A DNA stretch of 40,085 bases from Kytococcus schroeteri (GCF_002847825.1 NZ_PKIZ01000021.1:1-40085), one strand, 5' to 3'; positions 27,879 through 36,720 are shown, counted from the first letter of the stretch. The notes: a model not told the origin generated them from the sequence alone. Program-made: numbers and translations.

Positions 27879-28265
27879 TCACGCGTCGCTGTGCGCCCGG
27901 CGCATGCGGAAGCCGTAGAGCGGCCAGTCCTCCACCGGCACCAAGGAGGCCTCGTGGGCCCAGTACTCCACGAGGCGGTGGCGGGTCCGGCGCCCGGAGG
28001 GGCCGCGGCCGTCGCGCAGGCCGTCGAGGAGCGCCGTGTCGTAGGGGCCCAACCGAGCGAGGAAGGGCAGGTACTGGCTGCGGGCCAGGACGTTCACCGA
28101 GTCGATCTGGGTGATGGCCGTGCGCCGGGCCGTGGCCAGCAGGTGAGGCGGCCCCACCGTGGCCGGGCGGGTGCGGCCGAACCCCTGCGAGAGCAGGGCC
28201 ACGCGCCGCGCCGCCCGCAGCGACAGACGCTGCGGGCGGCGGGAGGGGGAGGTCGGGGTGGTCAC
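27879..28265 (-). CDS. Winged-helix/YcaQ-like protein, N-terminal fragment
   Basis: A 128-residue frame carrying the start of the family: L-S-L-R-A-A-R-R-V-A-L-L-S-Q-G-F, then I-T-Q-I-D-S-V-N-V-L-A-R-S-Q-Y-L-P and the E-Y-W-A-H-E-A-S-L-V-P motif. It ends at TGA 27881-27879 where I expect a tryptophan (TGG) in family members, and the same frame continues 9 bases later as the C-terminal fragment. One G-to-A change would explain the break. GTG 28265 is the start, since CAGGCT lies 6 bases upstream on the same strand. Joined, the two parts give about 421 residues, the normal family length. Confidence 0.7.
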   Translation of the reverse strand: MTTPTSPSRRPQRLSLRAARRVALLSQGFGRTRPATVGPPHLLATARRTAITQIDSVNVLARSQYLPFLARLGPYDTALLDGLRDGRGPSGRRTRHRLVEYWAHEASLVPVEDWPLYGFRMRRAHSDA

Positions 28266-28271
28266 CCGGTC

Positions 28272-28277
28272 AGCCTG
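28272..28277 (-). promoter_or_regulatory. Possible -10 box of the winged-helix gene (leaderless)
   Basis: CAGGCT on the minus strand, 6 bases before GTG 28265; it overlaps the left arm of the hpf hairpin. Confidence 0.35.
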
Positions 28278-28301
28278 CCACGCACCGAGCAGGTGGCAGG
28301 C
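28273..28301 (-). terminator. Hairpin after hpf
   Basis: GCCTGCCAC (28273-28281) pairs with GTGGCAGGC (28293-28301) around 11 bases, 13 bases past the hpf stop. Confidence 0.5.
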
Positions 28302-28313
28302 CGCCGGAGGCCG

Positions 28314-29030
28314 TCACGCGGCGTCGGTCGCGGCCGCCTTCCCGGAGGCGGCGTCCTCGGCGGGGGTGTCGAGGTGGATCACGCCGTAGCTCCACCCGTG
28401 GCGCCGGTAGACCACGCTCGGGCGGCCGGTCTCGGCATCGACGTACAGGTAGAAGTCGTGGCCCACGAGCTCCATGTGCGCGAGCGCCTGGTCCAGGCTC
28501 ATCGGCTCGGCCTCGTGCACCTTGGTGCGCACGCTGATGGGGCAGTTCGCGTCGCCGCCCAGCCCGGCGACCACGGGGTCGCTCGGCAGCATCGAGATGT
28601 CGATGCCGGCCTCCACCATCTCGGCCTCGCGCTGGTGGCGGGTGGCCTCCTCCACGAGGGACTCCCCGTTGCCCACGGGCTCCAGCGGCGCCGTGGCCTC
28701 GGCCACCGACGCCTTGGGACGGCCCTTGTGCACCTTGCGGCGGTCCTTCAGGCGGCGCAGCCGCTCGGTGACCTTGGCCAGGGCGGCGTCCAGGGCCTCG
28801 TACTCGCGCTCGGCTGCGGCCTCGGCACGCACCACGGTGCGCTTGTCGCGGCAGGTGATCTCGATGCGCTCGGCCCCGTCAGCCCGGCGGGGGTTCGGCT
28901 CGTGGCTCCACAGCACCTCGCACGAGGTGACCTCGGGGGCGATGTGGGCGAGCTGCTCGAGCTTCTCGTCCAGGTGGCGGCGGAAGCGGTCGGTGACCTG
29001 GGCGCGACGGCCGGTGACGGTGATCTGCAT
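28314..29030 (-). CDS. hpf: Ribosome hibernation promoting factor, long form
   Basis: A 238-residue long HPF, which binds the 30S decoding region and pairs ribosomes into inactive 100S dimers in stationary phase or stress. The N-terminal beta-alpha domain (about 1-105, M-Q-I-T-V-T-G-R-R-A-Q-V-T) is joined by a charged linker to the dimerisation domain at about 175-232 (R-T-K-V-H-E-A-E-P-M-S-L-D-Q-A-L-A-H-M-E-L-V-G-H). ATG 29030 has GGAGG 4-5 bases upstream. It has its own promoter in the comF-hpf gap with a leader of about 100 bases, consistent with independent growth-phase control. Confidence 0.95.
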   Translation of the reverse strand: MQITVTGRRAQVTDRFRRHLDEKLEQLAHIAPEVTSCEVLWSHEPNPRRADGAERIEITCRDKRTVVRAEAAAEREYEALDAALAKVTERLRRLKDRRKVHKGRPKASVAEATAPLEPVGNGESLVEEATRHQREAEMVEAGIDISMLPSDPVVAGLGGDANCPISVRTKVHEAEPMSLDQALAHMELVGHDFYLYVDAETGRPSVVYRRHGWSYGVIHLDTPAEDAASGKAAATDAA

Positions 29031-29140
29031 GAGTCCTCCAGAAGGTGGGGCCGCTCCGTGGCGGCCGGGCGAGGTGGTCGGGTTCACCTGGACGGCGTGT
29101 TCTCGCAACCACCCCCTCCTGTCAGGGGCTCCATGACGAA

Positions 29141-29169
29141 ACACTACGTCGGCCCCGTCCCCCGGACAA
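29141..29169 (-). promoter_or_regulatory. Promoter of hpf
   Basis: On the minus strand TTGTCC (complement of 29164-29169) and TAGTGT (complement of 29141-29146) are exactly 17 bases apart. Confidence 0.7.
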
Positions 29170-29183
29170 GGGGTGCTTTCCGG

Positions 29184-29873
29184 TCACGGCACCCGGGCGC
29201 AGCACACTGCCCCGATGCGGTGGACGCCCGTCTGCCGCAGGGCGTCCCGGCAGGCCGCCAGGGTGGCGCCGGTGGTCACCACGTCGTCGAGGAGCAGCAC
29301 GGCGGCGCCCCGGGGGAGCGTCACCCCGTCACGCACGCCCACGCGGCCGGCGAGGTTTCGACGTCGCTCGGTGCGTGAGAGGCCCGACTGGTCCCGGGCC
29401 ACGCCGCGGGTGCGCAGCACCAGCCGCACCTGCACCCCCTCGTCCCCGAGGCGTGCCACCGCAGCCCGGGCCAGGTCGGACACCGGGTCGTCGCCCCGGG
29501 CCCGGCGCGTCCGGGCCCGGGAGGGAGCGGGGACCACGAGCACCGGCCGCTCCCCCGCAGGGCCCCCGCCCTCGGCGGTCACCGCCGCGAGCGCCGCCCG
29601 CAGCGGGTCCACGGCCACCTGGGCCAGCACCGGGCGCAGGTCGCGGCGCCCGCCGTCCTTGTACCCCCGGACGAGCGCCCGCAGCGCGCCCCGGTAGTCG
29701 CCCCCGGCCCACACCGGCACCCCACCGAGGTGACCGACCACGCACCCTGGGTGCACGGCCGCCGCGAGCTCGTCGGTGCAGCCCGGGCACCACCGGTGGC
29801 CGGGTGCCCCACAGCCGCCGCAGGCCCGGGGCACCACGAGGTCGCCGAGCTCCTGCCACGCGGGGTGCACCAC
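29184..29873 (-). CDS. ComF-family amidophosphoribosyltransferase-like protein
   Basis: A 229-residue protein with an N-terminal zinc finger (C18, C21, C29, C32) and a type I phosphoribosyltransferase domain whose PRPP motif V-L-L-L-D-D-V-V-T-T-G-A-T is at about 192-204. R-T-R-G-V-A-R-D-Q-S-G-L-S-R-T-E-R-R-R-N is the conserved ComF stretch. ComF takes part in uptake of transforming DNA in some bacteria; in actinobacteria, where competence genes are not nearby, its role is not known. GTG 29873 (or the next codon, also GTG) is the start. It lies 66 bases downstream of lpqB and is probably the last gene of the mtrA-mtrB-lpqB unit. Confidence 0.88.
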   Translation of the reverse strand: MVHPAWQELGDLVVPRACGGCGAPGHRWCPGCTDELAAAVHPGCVVGHLGGVPVWAGGDYRGALRALVRGYKDGGRRDLRPVLAQVAVDPLRAALAAVTAEGGGPAGERPVLVVPAPSRARTRRARGDDPVSDLARAAVARLGDEGVQVRLVLRTRGVARDQSGLSRTERRRNLAGRVGVRDGVTLPRGAAVLLLDDVVTTGATLAACRDALRQTGVHRIGAVCCARVP

Positions 29874-29939
29874 CCCATCGGACCGCAGAGGAACCGTCCG
29901 CTGCCGGCCCCGCGCCCACTCCTGTGGACGGGCACCCGC

Positions 29940-31694
29940 TCAGCGGCCCGGCACCACCACCTCGCTGGCCACGTTGGCCACGAACCAGGTGGCCCCCGCC
30001 TTGGTGAGCACGCGGCCTCCCTCGGTGGTCACGAGCAGGCCGTCCTCCCGCTCGTCGGGGTAGGCGGCCACGGCCACCGCGTTGTCCACCGAGCCCTGCA
30101 GCTCGGTCCAGCCGCCCAGCTCGGAGCGCCACACCTTCTGCTCGCCGTCGGGGCCCGGCGTGCCCAGCAGCGCCACGGAGTGCTCGTCGATCCAGGCCAG
30201 GTCCTGCACCCCACCCACCTGCGGGGCGATGGGGCGCGGCTCGGTGAGCGAGGTCGGCTCACCCCCGGGCCCGCGCACCACCCCGACCACGGCCACGCGG
30301 TCCCGGCCACCACCGCGCAGCACCACCAGGGCGCGGGCCCCGTCGGGTGACATGCGCACCTGCACCACCTGCTCGTCCCCCAGCCACGGCACCGAGAGGC
30401 TCTCCGGACGGCCGCCCCGACGGCTCGTGTCGAGCACGAGCACCTCGGTGTCCTCCTCCTGCCCCTGCGTGGTCCACAGGAAGCCCAGCGGGTCCATGCT
30501 CGGCACGGACAGCTCCCCGCGCGCGGTGTACGTGGTGAGCGCACCCTCGCGCCAGACCCCCAGCACCCGGCCGTCCACGGCGGCCACCGTCCGGAAGTCC
30601 GCCGAGACCGCCATCCGGTCCCAGCGGGACGGGACGCTCGGCACGCGCAACTCCTGGGGCTGGGCCAGCGGCTCCAGCTCGGCCGACCCCGGGTCGGCGG
30701 CCTGGAGGGCCTGCCGCTGGTGCAGCAGCACCAGCGGCACCTCCACGGACACCACCGAGTAGCCGGCCCCCTGCGGGTAGGACAGGCGCTCACCCACCGC
30801 GTCGCTCTCGGCGTCCACGAGGTTCCCGCCGACGAACAGGGAGACCGCGTCCACCCCGGGCAGCTGGCGCATCGTGGCCGCGTACTGCGCCCAGGCGAGA
30901 TTGCGCTGGGCGGGGTCGGCGCCGACCATCGTGTCCGAGAGGCGCAGCACCGCCGTGCCTTCCGAGACCGGGACCGCGGCCGTCTCCAGCCGGGTGCCGG
31001 CGGGGACCCCCGTGGAGACGGCCCCCTCCAGCACGCGGGGCACCGGCTCGGTCTGCAGCCGGCCCAGGGCGCTGGTCATGCCCTCCCCGCTGCGCAACCA
31101 CCGCCGCTGCGGCACGAGCTCCTCGGAGACCGGCGAGCCCCAGTGCACGTCCACCGGTTGGTAGAGGCGCTGGAAGTCGGCCTGCGAGAGCACGATGCCG
31201 GTGTCCGAGGGCAGCGAGTCGATGCGCCACTGGCCGTCCACCTGCTCGAGCCCGAAGGTGAGGTCGGCCCGCTCCCCCGGCGCCGCCTCGGTGAGGCGCC
31301 CCGAGGCGTCCACCTCCCCGAGCACGGCGAGGTTGACCCGCACCGTGTCGCCGGCCAGCGCGGTGACGCCCTGCCCCGCCCGCTGGTCCTGGACGAGCAC
31401 GCGCGCACCCGGTTCCCACGAGGCGCTCGCGGCGTCCGTGAGGTACTCGCGGCCCACGCGGTGGTCGCCGGTGTCGTCGATGCCGGTGCGCAGGAAGCCG
31501 GTGACCACCTGCTCCGGCGTGGCGTCCTGCGGCGGGGGCTCGACCTCCACGGACACCTCCTGCCGGGGCGCCTGGTCCAGCGCCGGCCCCTGTTCCACCG
31601 GGGACTGCTCCGGGATCGCCGAGCACCCGGCCAGGGTGGTGCTCAGCAGCGCGGCCGCCCACCAGCGGGCGGGACGGCAGGGTCGGGGGGTCAC
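29940..31694 (-). CDS. lpqB: Lipoprotein LpqB, accessory to the MtrAB two-component system
   Basis: A 584-residue lipoprotein. The signal peptide is basic (M-T-P-R-P-C-R-P-A-R) followed by a hydrophobic stretch and the lipobox L-A-G-C at about 21-24. A GerMN-type domain occupies roughly 190-320 and a WD40/beta-propeller-like region follows to the end. LpqB interacts with the sensor domain of MtrB and tunes MtrA phosphorylation; loss affects cell wall and motility-like traits in mycobacteria. GTG 31694 overlaps the mtrB stop by 4 bases (GTGA), so the longer open frame, which would begin inside mtrB, is not used. Confidence 0.94.
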   Translation of the reverse strand: MTPRPCRPARWWAAALLSTTLAGCSAIPEQSPVEQGPALDQAPRQEVSVEVEPPPQDATPEQVVTGFLRTGIDDTGDHRVGREYLTDAASASWEPGARVLVQDQRAGQGVTALAGDTVRVNLAVLGEVDASGRLTEAAPGERADLTFGLEQVDGQWRIDSLPSDTGIVLSQADFQRLYQPVDVHWGSPVSEELVPQRRWLRSGEGMTSALGRLQTEPVPRVLEGAVSTGVPAGTRLETAAVPVSEGTAVLRLSDTMVGADPAQRNLAWAQYAATMRQLPGVDAVSLFVGGNLVDAESDAVGERLSYPQGAGYSVVSVEVPLVLLHQRQALQAADPGSAELEPLAQPQELRVPSVPSRWDRMAVSADFRTVAAVDGRVLGVWREGALTTYTARGELSVPSMDPLGFLWTTQGQEEDTEVLVLDTSRRGGRPESLSVPWLGDEQVVQVRMSPDGARALVVLRGGGRDRVAVVGVVRGPGGEPTSLTEPRPIAPQVGGVQDLAWIDEHSVALLGTPGPDGEQKVWRSELGGWTELQGSVDNAVAVAAYPDEREDGLLVTTEGGRVLTKAGATWFVANVASEVVVPGR

Positions 31695-33310
31695 GGCAGG
31701 TCCTCCATGGCGCGGCGGCACTCGGCATCGGCGGGGTGGGGGTCGGGCATCGGGATGGGCGAGCCGGCCACGGAGCCGCCGGCGTGGCGGGGCACGGTGA
31801 GACGGAAGGTGGCGCCCTGCCCGGGCCGGGAGGACACCTGCAGCCACCCGCGGTGCTCCAGCGCGTCCCCGGCGCAGATGCTCAGGCCCAGCCCGGTGCC
31901 GCCGGCGGTGCGGTTGCGGGCGGGGTCGGCGCGCCAGAAGCGGTCGAAGACGTGCTCCATCTGGTCGTCGTCCAGACCCACGCCGGTGTCGCTCACGGCC
32001 ACCGCGACCGCCGAGTAGTTGCCGTCCACGGTGACCACCACGGGGCGCTGCTCGGCGTGGTCGATGGCGTTGACCACCAGGTTGCGCACCACCCGCTCGA
32101 TGCGGCGCTCGTCCACCTCGGCGCGCACCGCGGCCACCGTGCCGGGCCGTTCCACTCGCAGCTCCACCCCGGCGCCGGCGGCGAGCTGGGAGTGCGCCTC
32201 CACCACCCGCCGGGCGAGCTGCTCGAGGTCCACCTCTCGGTGCTGCAGCTGCACCTGCCCGGCGTCCTGGCGCGAGATCTCCAGCAGGTCGGTGAGCAGC
32301 TGGTCGAGGCGCTCCACCTCGCCGTGCAGCAGCTCCACCGACCGGGAGCTCATCGCGTCGAAGTCGTCGCGCCCCACGTGCAGCACCTCGCTGGCCATAC
32401 GGATGGTGGTCAGCGGTGTGCGCAGCTCGTGGCTGACGTCGCTGACGAAGCGCTGCTGCAGGTGGGAGAGGTCCTTGAGCTCCACGATCTGGCGCTGCAC
32501 CACGTCGGCCATGGTGTCCACCGACCGGCCCAACCGGCCCAGCTCGTCGTGCCCCCGCATGCCGGTGCGTCGGTCGAGATCGCCGGTGGCGATCTGCTCG
32601 GCGGTCCGCGTCACGCGCGAGAGGGGGTCCAGGGCCAGGTGCGTCACCACGAAGGTGATGAGCCCCGCGATGCCGATGAGGCCCAGCCCGCCCAGGGCGA
32701 ACGAGGAGCCCACGATCCCCAGCGTGCGCTGCTCGTTCGCCAGCGAGAAGAACAGCAGCATGTCGTGCGGGCCGCTGCCGGGCACCTGGAGGCGTGCGGC
32801 CACCACCACCGTCGGGGCCTCCCGCCCGCCGGAGCTGGTGCGGGCGATCATCGAGTGGACGTGCTCGGGGTCCTCGGCCAGCCGCTGCCGCAGCGCCGGG
32901 GGCACCTGGGAGACGTCCGCCTCGGGGCGCTCCACCGGGCTGAGCCCCTCCTCGTTGCCCGGCGAGCGCACGATGGCCACCCGCCGCGACCGGTCGTCGC
33001 CCTGGCTGGAGGACTGGCGCACCACGTCCGTGGCCGTGGTGTACAGGGTGGCGTTGTCCACCCGGTCGAGGGAGTCGAACTCCCGCTGGGCCTGCCCGAC
33101 GGCCGTCACGGACTCGCCCATGGCCACCTCGGCCCGGTTGCGCACGAGGCGCTCGCCGATGGCCTGGTAGAGGGAGACGCCGAGCACCACCGACAGGATC
33201 GCGGTGAGCAGCAGGCTGACCACGATGGTGCGGAAGCGCAGCGAGGTGCGCCAGGCGCGGCGCACCGCGCGCACGAGGGAGATCGTGGCGCTGAAAGGGC
33301 GGTAGGCCAC
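31691..33310 (-). CDS. mtrB: Sensor histidine kinase MtrB
   Basis: A 539-residue membrane kinase. Spans lie at about 26-48 and 199-224, bracketing an extracytoplasmic sensor domain of 150 residues. HAMP (about 222-275), the dimerisation/phosphoacceptor segment with H294 in F-V-S-D-V-S-H-E-L-R-T-P-L, and an HATPase_c domain (N-box R-N-L-V-V-N-A-I-D-H-A-E, G-box G-T-G-L-G-L-S-I) follow. It phosphorylates MtrA and responds to division-site and envelope cues. GTG 33310 lies 7 bases after the mtrA stop and gives a normal family length; no clear Shine-Dalgarno is visible, so termination-reinitiation is probable. Confidence 0.94.
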   Translation of the reverse strand: MAYRPFSATISLVRAVRRAWRTSLRFRTIVVSLLLTAILSVVLGVSLYQAIGERLVRNRAEVAMGESVTAVGQAQREFDSLDRVDNATLYTTATDVVRQSSSQGDDRSRRVAIVRSPGNEEGLSPVERPEADVSQVPPALRQRLAEDPEHVHSMIARTSSGGREAPTVVVAARLQVPGSGPHDMLLFFSLANEQRTLGIVGSSFALGGLGLIGIAGLITFVVTHLALDPLSRVTRTAEQIATGDLDRRTGMRGHDELGRLGRSVDTMADVVQRQIVELKDLSHLQQRFVSDVSHELRTPLTTIRMASEVLHVGRDDFDAMSSRSVELLHGEVERLDQLLTDLLEISRQDAGQVQLQHREVDLEQLARRVVEAHSQLAAGAGVELRVERPGTVAAVRAEVDERRIERVVRNLVVNAIDHAEQRPVVVTVDGNYSAVAVAVSDTGVGLDDDQMEHVFDRFWRADPARNRTAGGTGLGLSICAGDALEHRGWLQVSSRPGQGATFRLTVPRHAGGSVAGSPIPMPDPHPADAECRRAMEDLP

Positions 33311-33317
33311 CGGCGCG

Positions 33318-34031
33318 TCAGATCGTGGGGGCGCCGGCGCGGTAGCCCACGCCGCGCACCGTCTGCACGATGCTGGGACGCTCCGGGTCGCGCTCGATCT
33401 TGGCACGCAGGCGCTGCACGTGCACGTTCACCAGGCGGGTGTCGCCGGCGTGCTGGTAGCCCCAGACCTGCTCCAGCAGGGTCTCGCGGCTGAACACCTG
33501 CATCGGCTTGCGGGCCAGGGCCACGAGGAGGTCGAACTCCAGCGGCGTCAGGGAGATGGCCTCGCCGTCGCGGTGCACCATGTGGCTGTCGACGTCGATG
33601 GTGAGGTCCCCCACCACGAGGCGCTGCTGCGGCGGCGGGGCGGAGCGGCGCATGCGGGCCCGGGTGCGGGCCAGCAGCTCCTGCGGTCGGAAGGGCTTCT
33701 GCACGTAGTCGTCGGCGCCCGCCTCCAGGCCGGTCACCACGTCGTGGGTGTCGGTGCGGGCGGTGAGCATGATGATCGGCACGCCGGACTCGGCCCGGAT
33801 CTCGCGGCACACCTGCATGCCGTCCTTGCCGGGGAGCATGACGTCCAGGAGCACCAGGTCGGGCTGGGTCTCGCGGAAGGTCGCCAGCGCCCGGGCCCCG
33901 TCACCGCAGGTGCTCACGCGCCACCCGTCCTTGCTCAGCACGATGCCGAGCATCTCGGCCAGGGCGGCGTCGTCGTCGACGACGAGGACGTGGCCCAGGC
34001 CGGCCGGGGACGAGGACGAGGGGGCTGCCAT
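33318..34031 (-). CDS. mtrA: DNA-binding response regulator MtrA
   Basis: A 237-residue OmpR-family regulator. The receiver has D20 and D21, the phosphoacceptor D63 in L-V-L-L-D-V-M-L-P-G and K112 in Y-V-Q-K-P-F. The winged-helix effector domain is at about 145-235 with R-E-T-L-L-E-Q-V-W-G-Y and V-N-V-H-V-Q-R-L-R-A-K-I-E. MtrA controls cell division, wall hydrolases and replication-linked genes in actinobacteria. A serine-rich 10-residue N-terminal extension precedes the usual start. ATG 34031 follows TACCAT by 6 bases, so the operon mRNA appears to be leaderless. Confidence 0.96.
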   Translation of the reverse strand: MAAPSSSSPAGLGHVLVVDDDAALAEMLGIVLSKDGWRVSTCGDGARALATFRETQPDLVLLDVMLPGKDGMQVCREIRAESGVPIIMLTARTDTHDVVTGLEAGADDYVQKPFRPQELLARTRARMRRSAPPPQQRLVVGDLTIDVDSHMVHRDGEAISLTPLEFDLLVALARKPMQVFSRETLLEQVWGYQHAGDTRLVNVHVQRLRAKIERDPERPSIVQTVRGVGYRAGAPTI

Positions 34032-34037
34032 GGGTGC

Positions 34038-34043
34038 ATGGTA
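34038..34043 (-). promoter_or_regulatory. -10 box of the mtrA-mtrB-lpqB operon (leaderless)
   Basis: TACCAT on the minus strand, 6 bases before ATG 34031. Confidence 0.55.
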
Positions 34044-34098
34044 ACGATTCGGCAACGGCGCCCCCTGCGCCCCGGCGTGGGAGGTGGTCGCCGCCGGG

Positions 34099-35499
34099 TC
34101 AGGCGTGCGCGGGCGGGGCCGGGAGGTCCAGGCCGAGCAGGGCGTTCTCCACCACCTCGGAGAGGGCCGGGTGCGGCCAGTAGCGGCCGCGGGCCCAGGC
34201 GTGCGCGTGCTCACCGGAGAGCAGCGCCTCGCCCAGGAGGTTCACGAGCGTGGCGGCCTGGTGCCCCATGACCCACCCGCCCAGCACCGCACCGGTGGTC
34301 GCGTCGGCCACCACCTGGCAGGCGCCGGTGGTGTCCTCCATGGCCCACCCGTAGGCCACGTCGGCGTACTCCTGGACCTTCACGACCACCTGGTGGCCGG
34401 CCTCGCGGGCCTGCTCGGCCGACAGCCCGATGACGCCGATCTCCGGATGGGTGAAGACGCCGGCCGGCACCGGCACGGTCGGGAAGGAGCGCAGGTCCTG
34501 CGGGTGCACGAGATTGTGCGAGACCACCCGGGCCTGGGCGTTGGCCACGTGCTTGAGCATGAGCGGCTCACGGACGTCGCCCAGGGCCCACACACCCTCG
34601 GCCGTGGTGCGACCGTGCTCGTCGGTGGTGACGAAGCCCCGCTCGTCCACCTCCACCCCGGCAGCGCCGAGCTCCAGCGCGGGGGTGGAGGGCTGCCGGC
34701 CCGCGGCGGCGAGGACCGCCCCGGTGCGCAGGGTGCTGCCGTCGGAGAGGGTGAGCACCGCCTCGTGACCGTCGGTCTCGGCGGCCGTCACCTGGGTGCC
34801 GTAGCGCACGTCCCAGGCCTCCTCGGCCAGGGGGGCGAAGCGCTCGCGCAGGTCGTCCGGAAGCGCGCCGAGCAGGCGGTCGCCGCGCAGCAGGAGGGTG
34901 ACCCGGCAGCCGAGGGAGGAGAAGACGTGGGCGAACTCCACGGCCACCACACCACCACCCACCACGGTGAGGTGCTCGGGCAGCTCCTCCAAGCGCATGA
35001 TCGTCTCGTTGGTGTGCACCAGCCCGCCCAGCATCGGCTGCAGTGCCTCGGGCACCCGGGCCGAGGAGCCCGTCGCGATGACCACCTGGTCGCCGGTGAG
35101 GCGCACCGTGCCGCCGTCGTGCAGGGCCACCTCCACCTCGCGCGCGCCGGTGAAGCGTGCCCACCCCTCGAACAGCTCGGTGCCGGGCCCGGTCCGACGG
35201 TAGTCCGCTCCCCCGGCGCTGATGGGGTCGATGCGGTCGAAGATCCGGTCGCGCACCTCGCGCCAGCGCACGCCCCGCAGCTCGGCGTCCACCCCCAGGC
35301 GCCCCGCGTCACGCACCGTGTCGGCCACCCCGGCGGTCCACACGAACATCTTGGTGGGGATGCAGCCGTGGTTGAGGCAGGTACCGCCGAAGACGCCGCC
35401 CTCCACGAAGGCGACGCGCAGGCCCGCGTACTCCTGGGTGGGCAGGGAGTTGCCCGAGCCGGACCCGATGACGACGACGTCGAAGTGCTTCTGCTCCAT
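34099..35499 (-). CDS. mtr: Mycothione reductase
   Basis: A 466-residue FAD disulfide reductase that keeps mycothiol reduced with NADPH. The FAD motif is V-I-G-S-G-S-G-N (about 10-17), where N replaces the usual third-position A, typical of mycothione reductase. The redox pair is C41 and C46 in G-T-C-L-N-H-G-C-I-P-T-K, the NADPH fold is near V-V-G-G-G-V-V-A-V-E-F, and the C-terminal catalytic H-P-A-L-S-E dyad is near 440-450. Lipoamide dehydrogenase is the main alternative, but the S-G-S-G-N start argues against it. ATG 35499 follows TAGGCT by 7 bases. It is not obviously part of the mtrA operon, which starts again downstream. Confidence 0.92.
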   Translation of the reverse strand: MEQKHFDVVVIGSGSGNSLPTQEYAGLRVAFVEGGVFGGTCLNHGCIPTKMFVWTAGVADTVRDAGRLGVDAELRGVRWREVRDRIFDRIDPISAGGADYRRTGPGTELFEGWARFTGAREVEVALHDGGTVRLTGDQVVIATGSSARVPEALQPMLGGLVHTNETIMRLEELPEHLTVVGGGVVAVEFAHVFSSLGCRVTLLLRGDRLLGALPDDLRERFAPLAEEAWDVRYGTQVTAAETDGHEAVLTLSDGSTLRTGAVLAAAGRQPSTPALELGAAGVEVDERGFVTTDEHGRTTAEGVWALGDVREPLMLKHVANAQARVVSHNLVHPQDLRSFPTVPVPAGVFTHPEIGVIGLSAEQAREAGHQVVVKVQEYADVAYGWAMEDTTGACQVVADATTGAVLGGWVMGHQAATLVNLLGEALLSGEHAHAWARGRYWPHPALSEVVENALLGLDLPAPPAHA

Positions 35500-35506
35500 G
35501 GGCCAC

Positions 35507-35512
35507 AGCCTA
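35507..35512 (-). promoter_or_regulatory. -10 box of mtr (leaderless)
   Basis: TAGGCT on the minus strand, 7 bases before ATG 35499. Confidence 0.5.
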
Positions 35513-35564
35513 GGGCGGTGGCGCGCCGCGGCCCGCTGCCGGCCGGGCCGACCGGCGGACCGGC

Positions 35565-36719
35565 TCAGCCGCGCTCGCGCAGGGCGGCCAGGTGCGGGGA
35601 GCGCGCCGGGTCCAGGCCCAGGCCCAGCGCCAGGTAGGTGGCCGTGAAGTCCACGCGCGCCACGAGCCGGGCCAGGTCCACCAGCGGCTCGTCCCCGACG
35701 GCCAGGCAGTCCACCACGCGCACGCCGGCCCCGCTCGCGATGGCGGAGACGCGCTGCGCCATCGCGCCCAGCTCGTCGCGGCCGAGCAACCACAGGCCCA
35801 ACGGCGTCTGCTGTGGGGCGTCGAGGAAGGGGTCGGCGAAGATGTCCCGCCCACCGCCGGCTCCCCGATCGGTGGTGGCGTTCCAGCCCTCACCGGTGGC
35901 GTACGGCCCGTCGAGGCAGGCCACCACCTCGCTCGCCGCGTGGGGCAGCTCACCGGAGGTGGCCGGCACCCGGGCACTCCGGCTGAGCATGCTCGCGGCC
36001 CGGCGGGCCGCCACCCCGGCGACGGGACCGTCGCCGAGCACCACCGGCAGCGTCTCGGCGAGGGTCAGCGCGGCCACCTTGGCCGGGTTCACGAACGCCG
36101 CGGAGTCCGGGCGGCACTCCTCGGCCACGGCGTCGAGCGTGCGTGCGAGCGACTCCCACAGGTCGTCGCGCGCCTGCAGCAGCCCGACCTCCCGGAGCCC
36201 CAGGAGCACCGGCACGAGCAGTCCCCACAGCGCGGTGCGGGAGCTCGTGGGCCCCTGCCCCACCGGCACGTGCACGCCCCGGGCGCGCTGGGCCGCATCG
36301 GACAGCGGGGTGTCGGCAGCCCCCACGGTGAGGACGGCCGCGCCCCGGCGCGCCGCCTCGTGCGCCAGGGTCACCGCCCCGGCCTCCTGCCCGGAGAGGC
36401 TGAGCGCCACCACGAGGTCGAGCGGCCCCACCCAGGCCGGCAGCGGCCCACCGTGCAGGGTGTGCACCGCGGTCGGCGAGGCCTGCCCCACCACCAGGTC
36501 CACCACCTCGCCGACGACGGCCGACCCGCCGGCCGCGGCCACGAGCACCGCGCGGGGCCGGTGCGCGGAGGCGAGCCGCTCGATGCCGGCCTCCTCGGCG
36601 AGCGTGAGCGCCTGCCGCACCTGCGCACCGGCGGTGGCCAGCGCGAACAGGGTGCCGGCGGCGTCGCAGCGCGCCAGGTGGTCCGGGTCGTCGAGCACGG
36701 CCTCGTCGACGAAGGGCAC
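35565..36719 (-). CDS. SIS-domain protein of the phosphoglucose/phosphomannose isomerase type
   Basis: A 384-residue protein with an N-terminal SIS half (A-V-L-V-A-A-A-G-G-S-A-V-V-G-E-V-V-D and V-V-A-L-S-L-S-G-Q-E at about 85-150) and a C-terminal half like the bacterial PGI/PMI isomerase domain (T-S-G-E-L-P-H-A-A-S-E-V and a late L-G-R-D-E-L). The active-site E and H of that family may be in E-L-P-H-A-A, but the motif is weak, so activity is uncertain; actinobacterial homologues (the Rv3256c group) are usually annotated only as SIS or mannose-6-phosphate isomerase-like proteins. GTG 36719 is 1 base after the manB stop, so both are made from one transcript and likely act on mannose phosphates. 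Confidence 0.83.
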   Translation of the reverse strand: MPFVDEAVLDDPDHLARCDAAGTLFALATAGAQVRQALTLAEEAGIERLASAHRPRAVLVAAAGGSAVVGEVVDLVVGQASPTAVHTLHGGPLPAWVGPLDLVVALSLSGQEAGAVTLAHEAARRGAAVLTVGAADTPLSDAAQRARGVHVPVGQGPTSSRTALWGLLVPVLLGLREVGLLQARDDLWESLARTLDAVAEECRPDSAAFVNPAKVAALTLAETLPVVLGDGPVAGVAARRAASMLSRSARVPATSGELPHAASEVVACLDGPYATGEGWNATTDRGAGGGRDIFADPFLDAPQQTPLGLWLLGRDELGAMAQRVSAIASGAGVRVVDCLAVGDEPLVDLARLVARVDFTATYLALGLGLDPARSPHLAALRERG

Positions 36720-36720
36720 G

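Noticed and set aside
27879..27881. Selenocysteine or tryptophan recoding of the TGA in the winged-helix gene
   Set aside because: The expected residue is Trp, not Cys, no SECIS-like hairpin was recognised just downstream, and dozens of other genes here use TGA as a normal stop.
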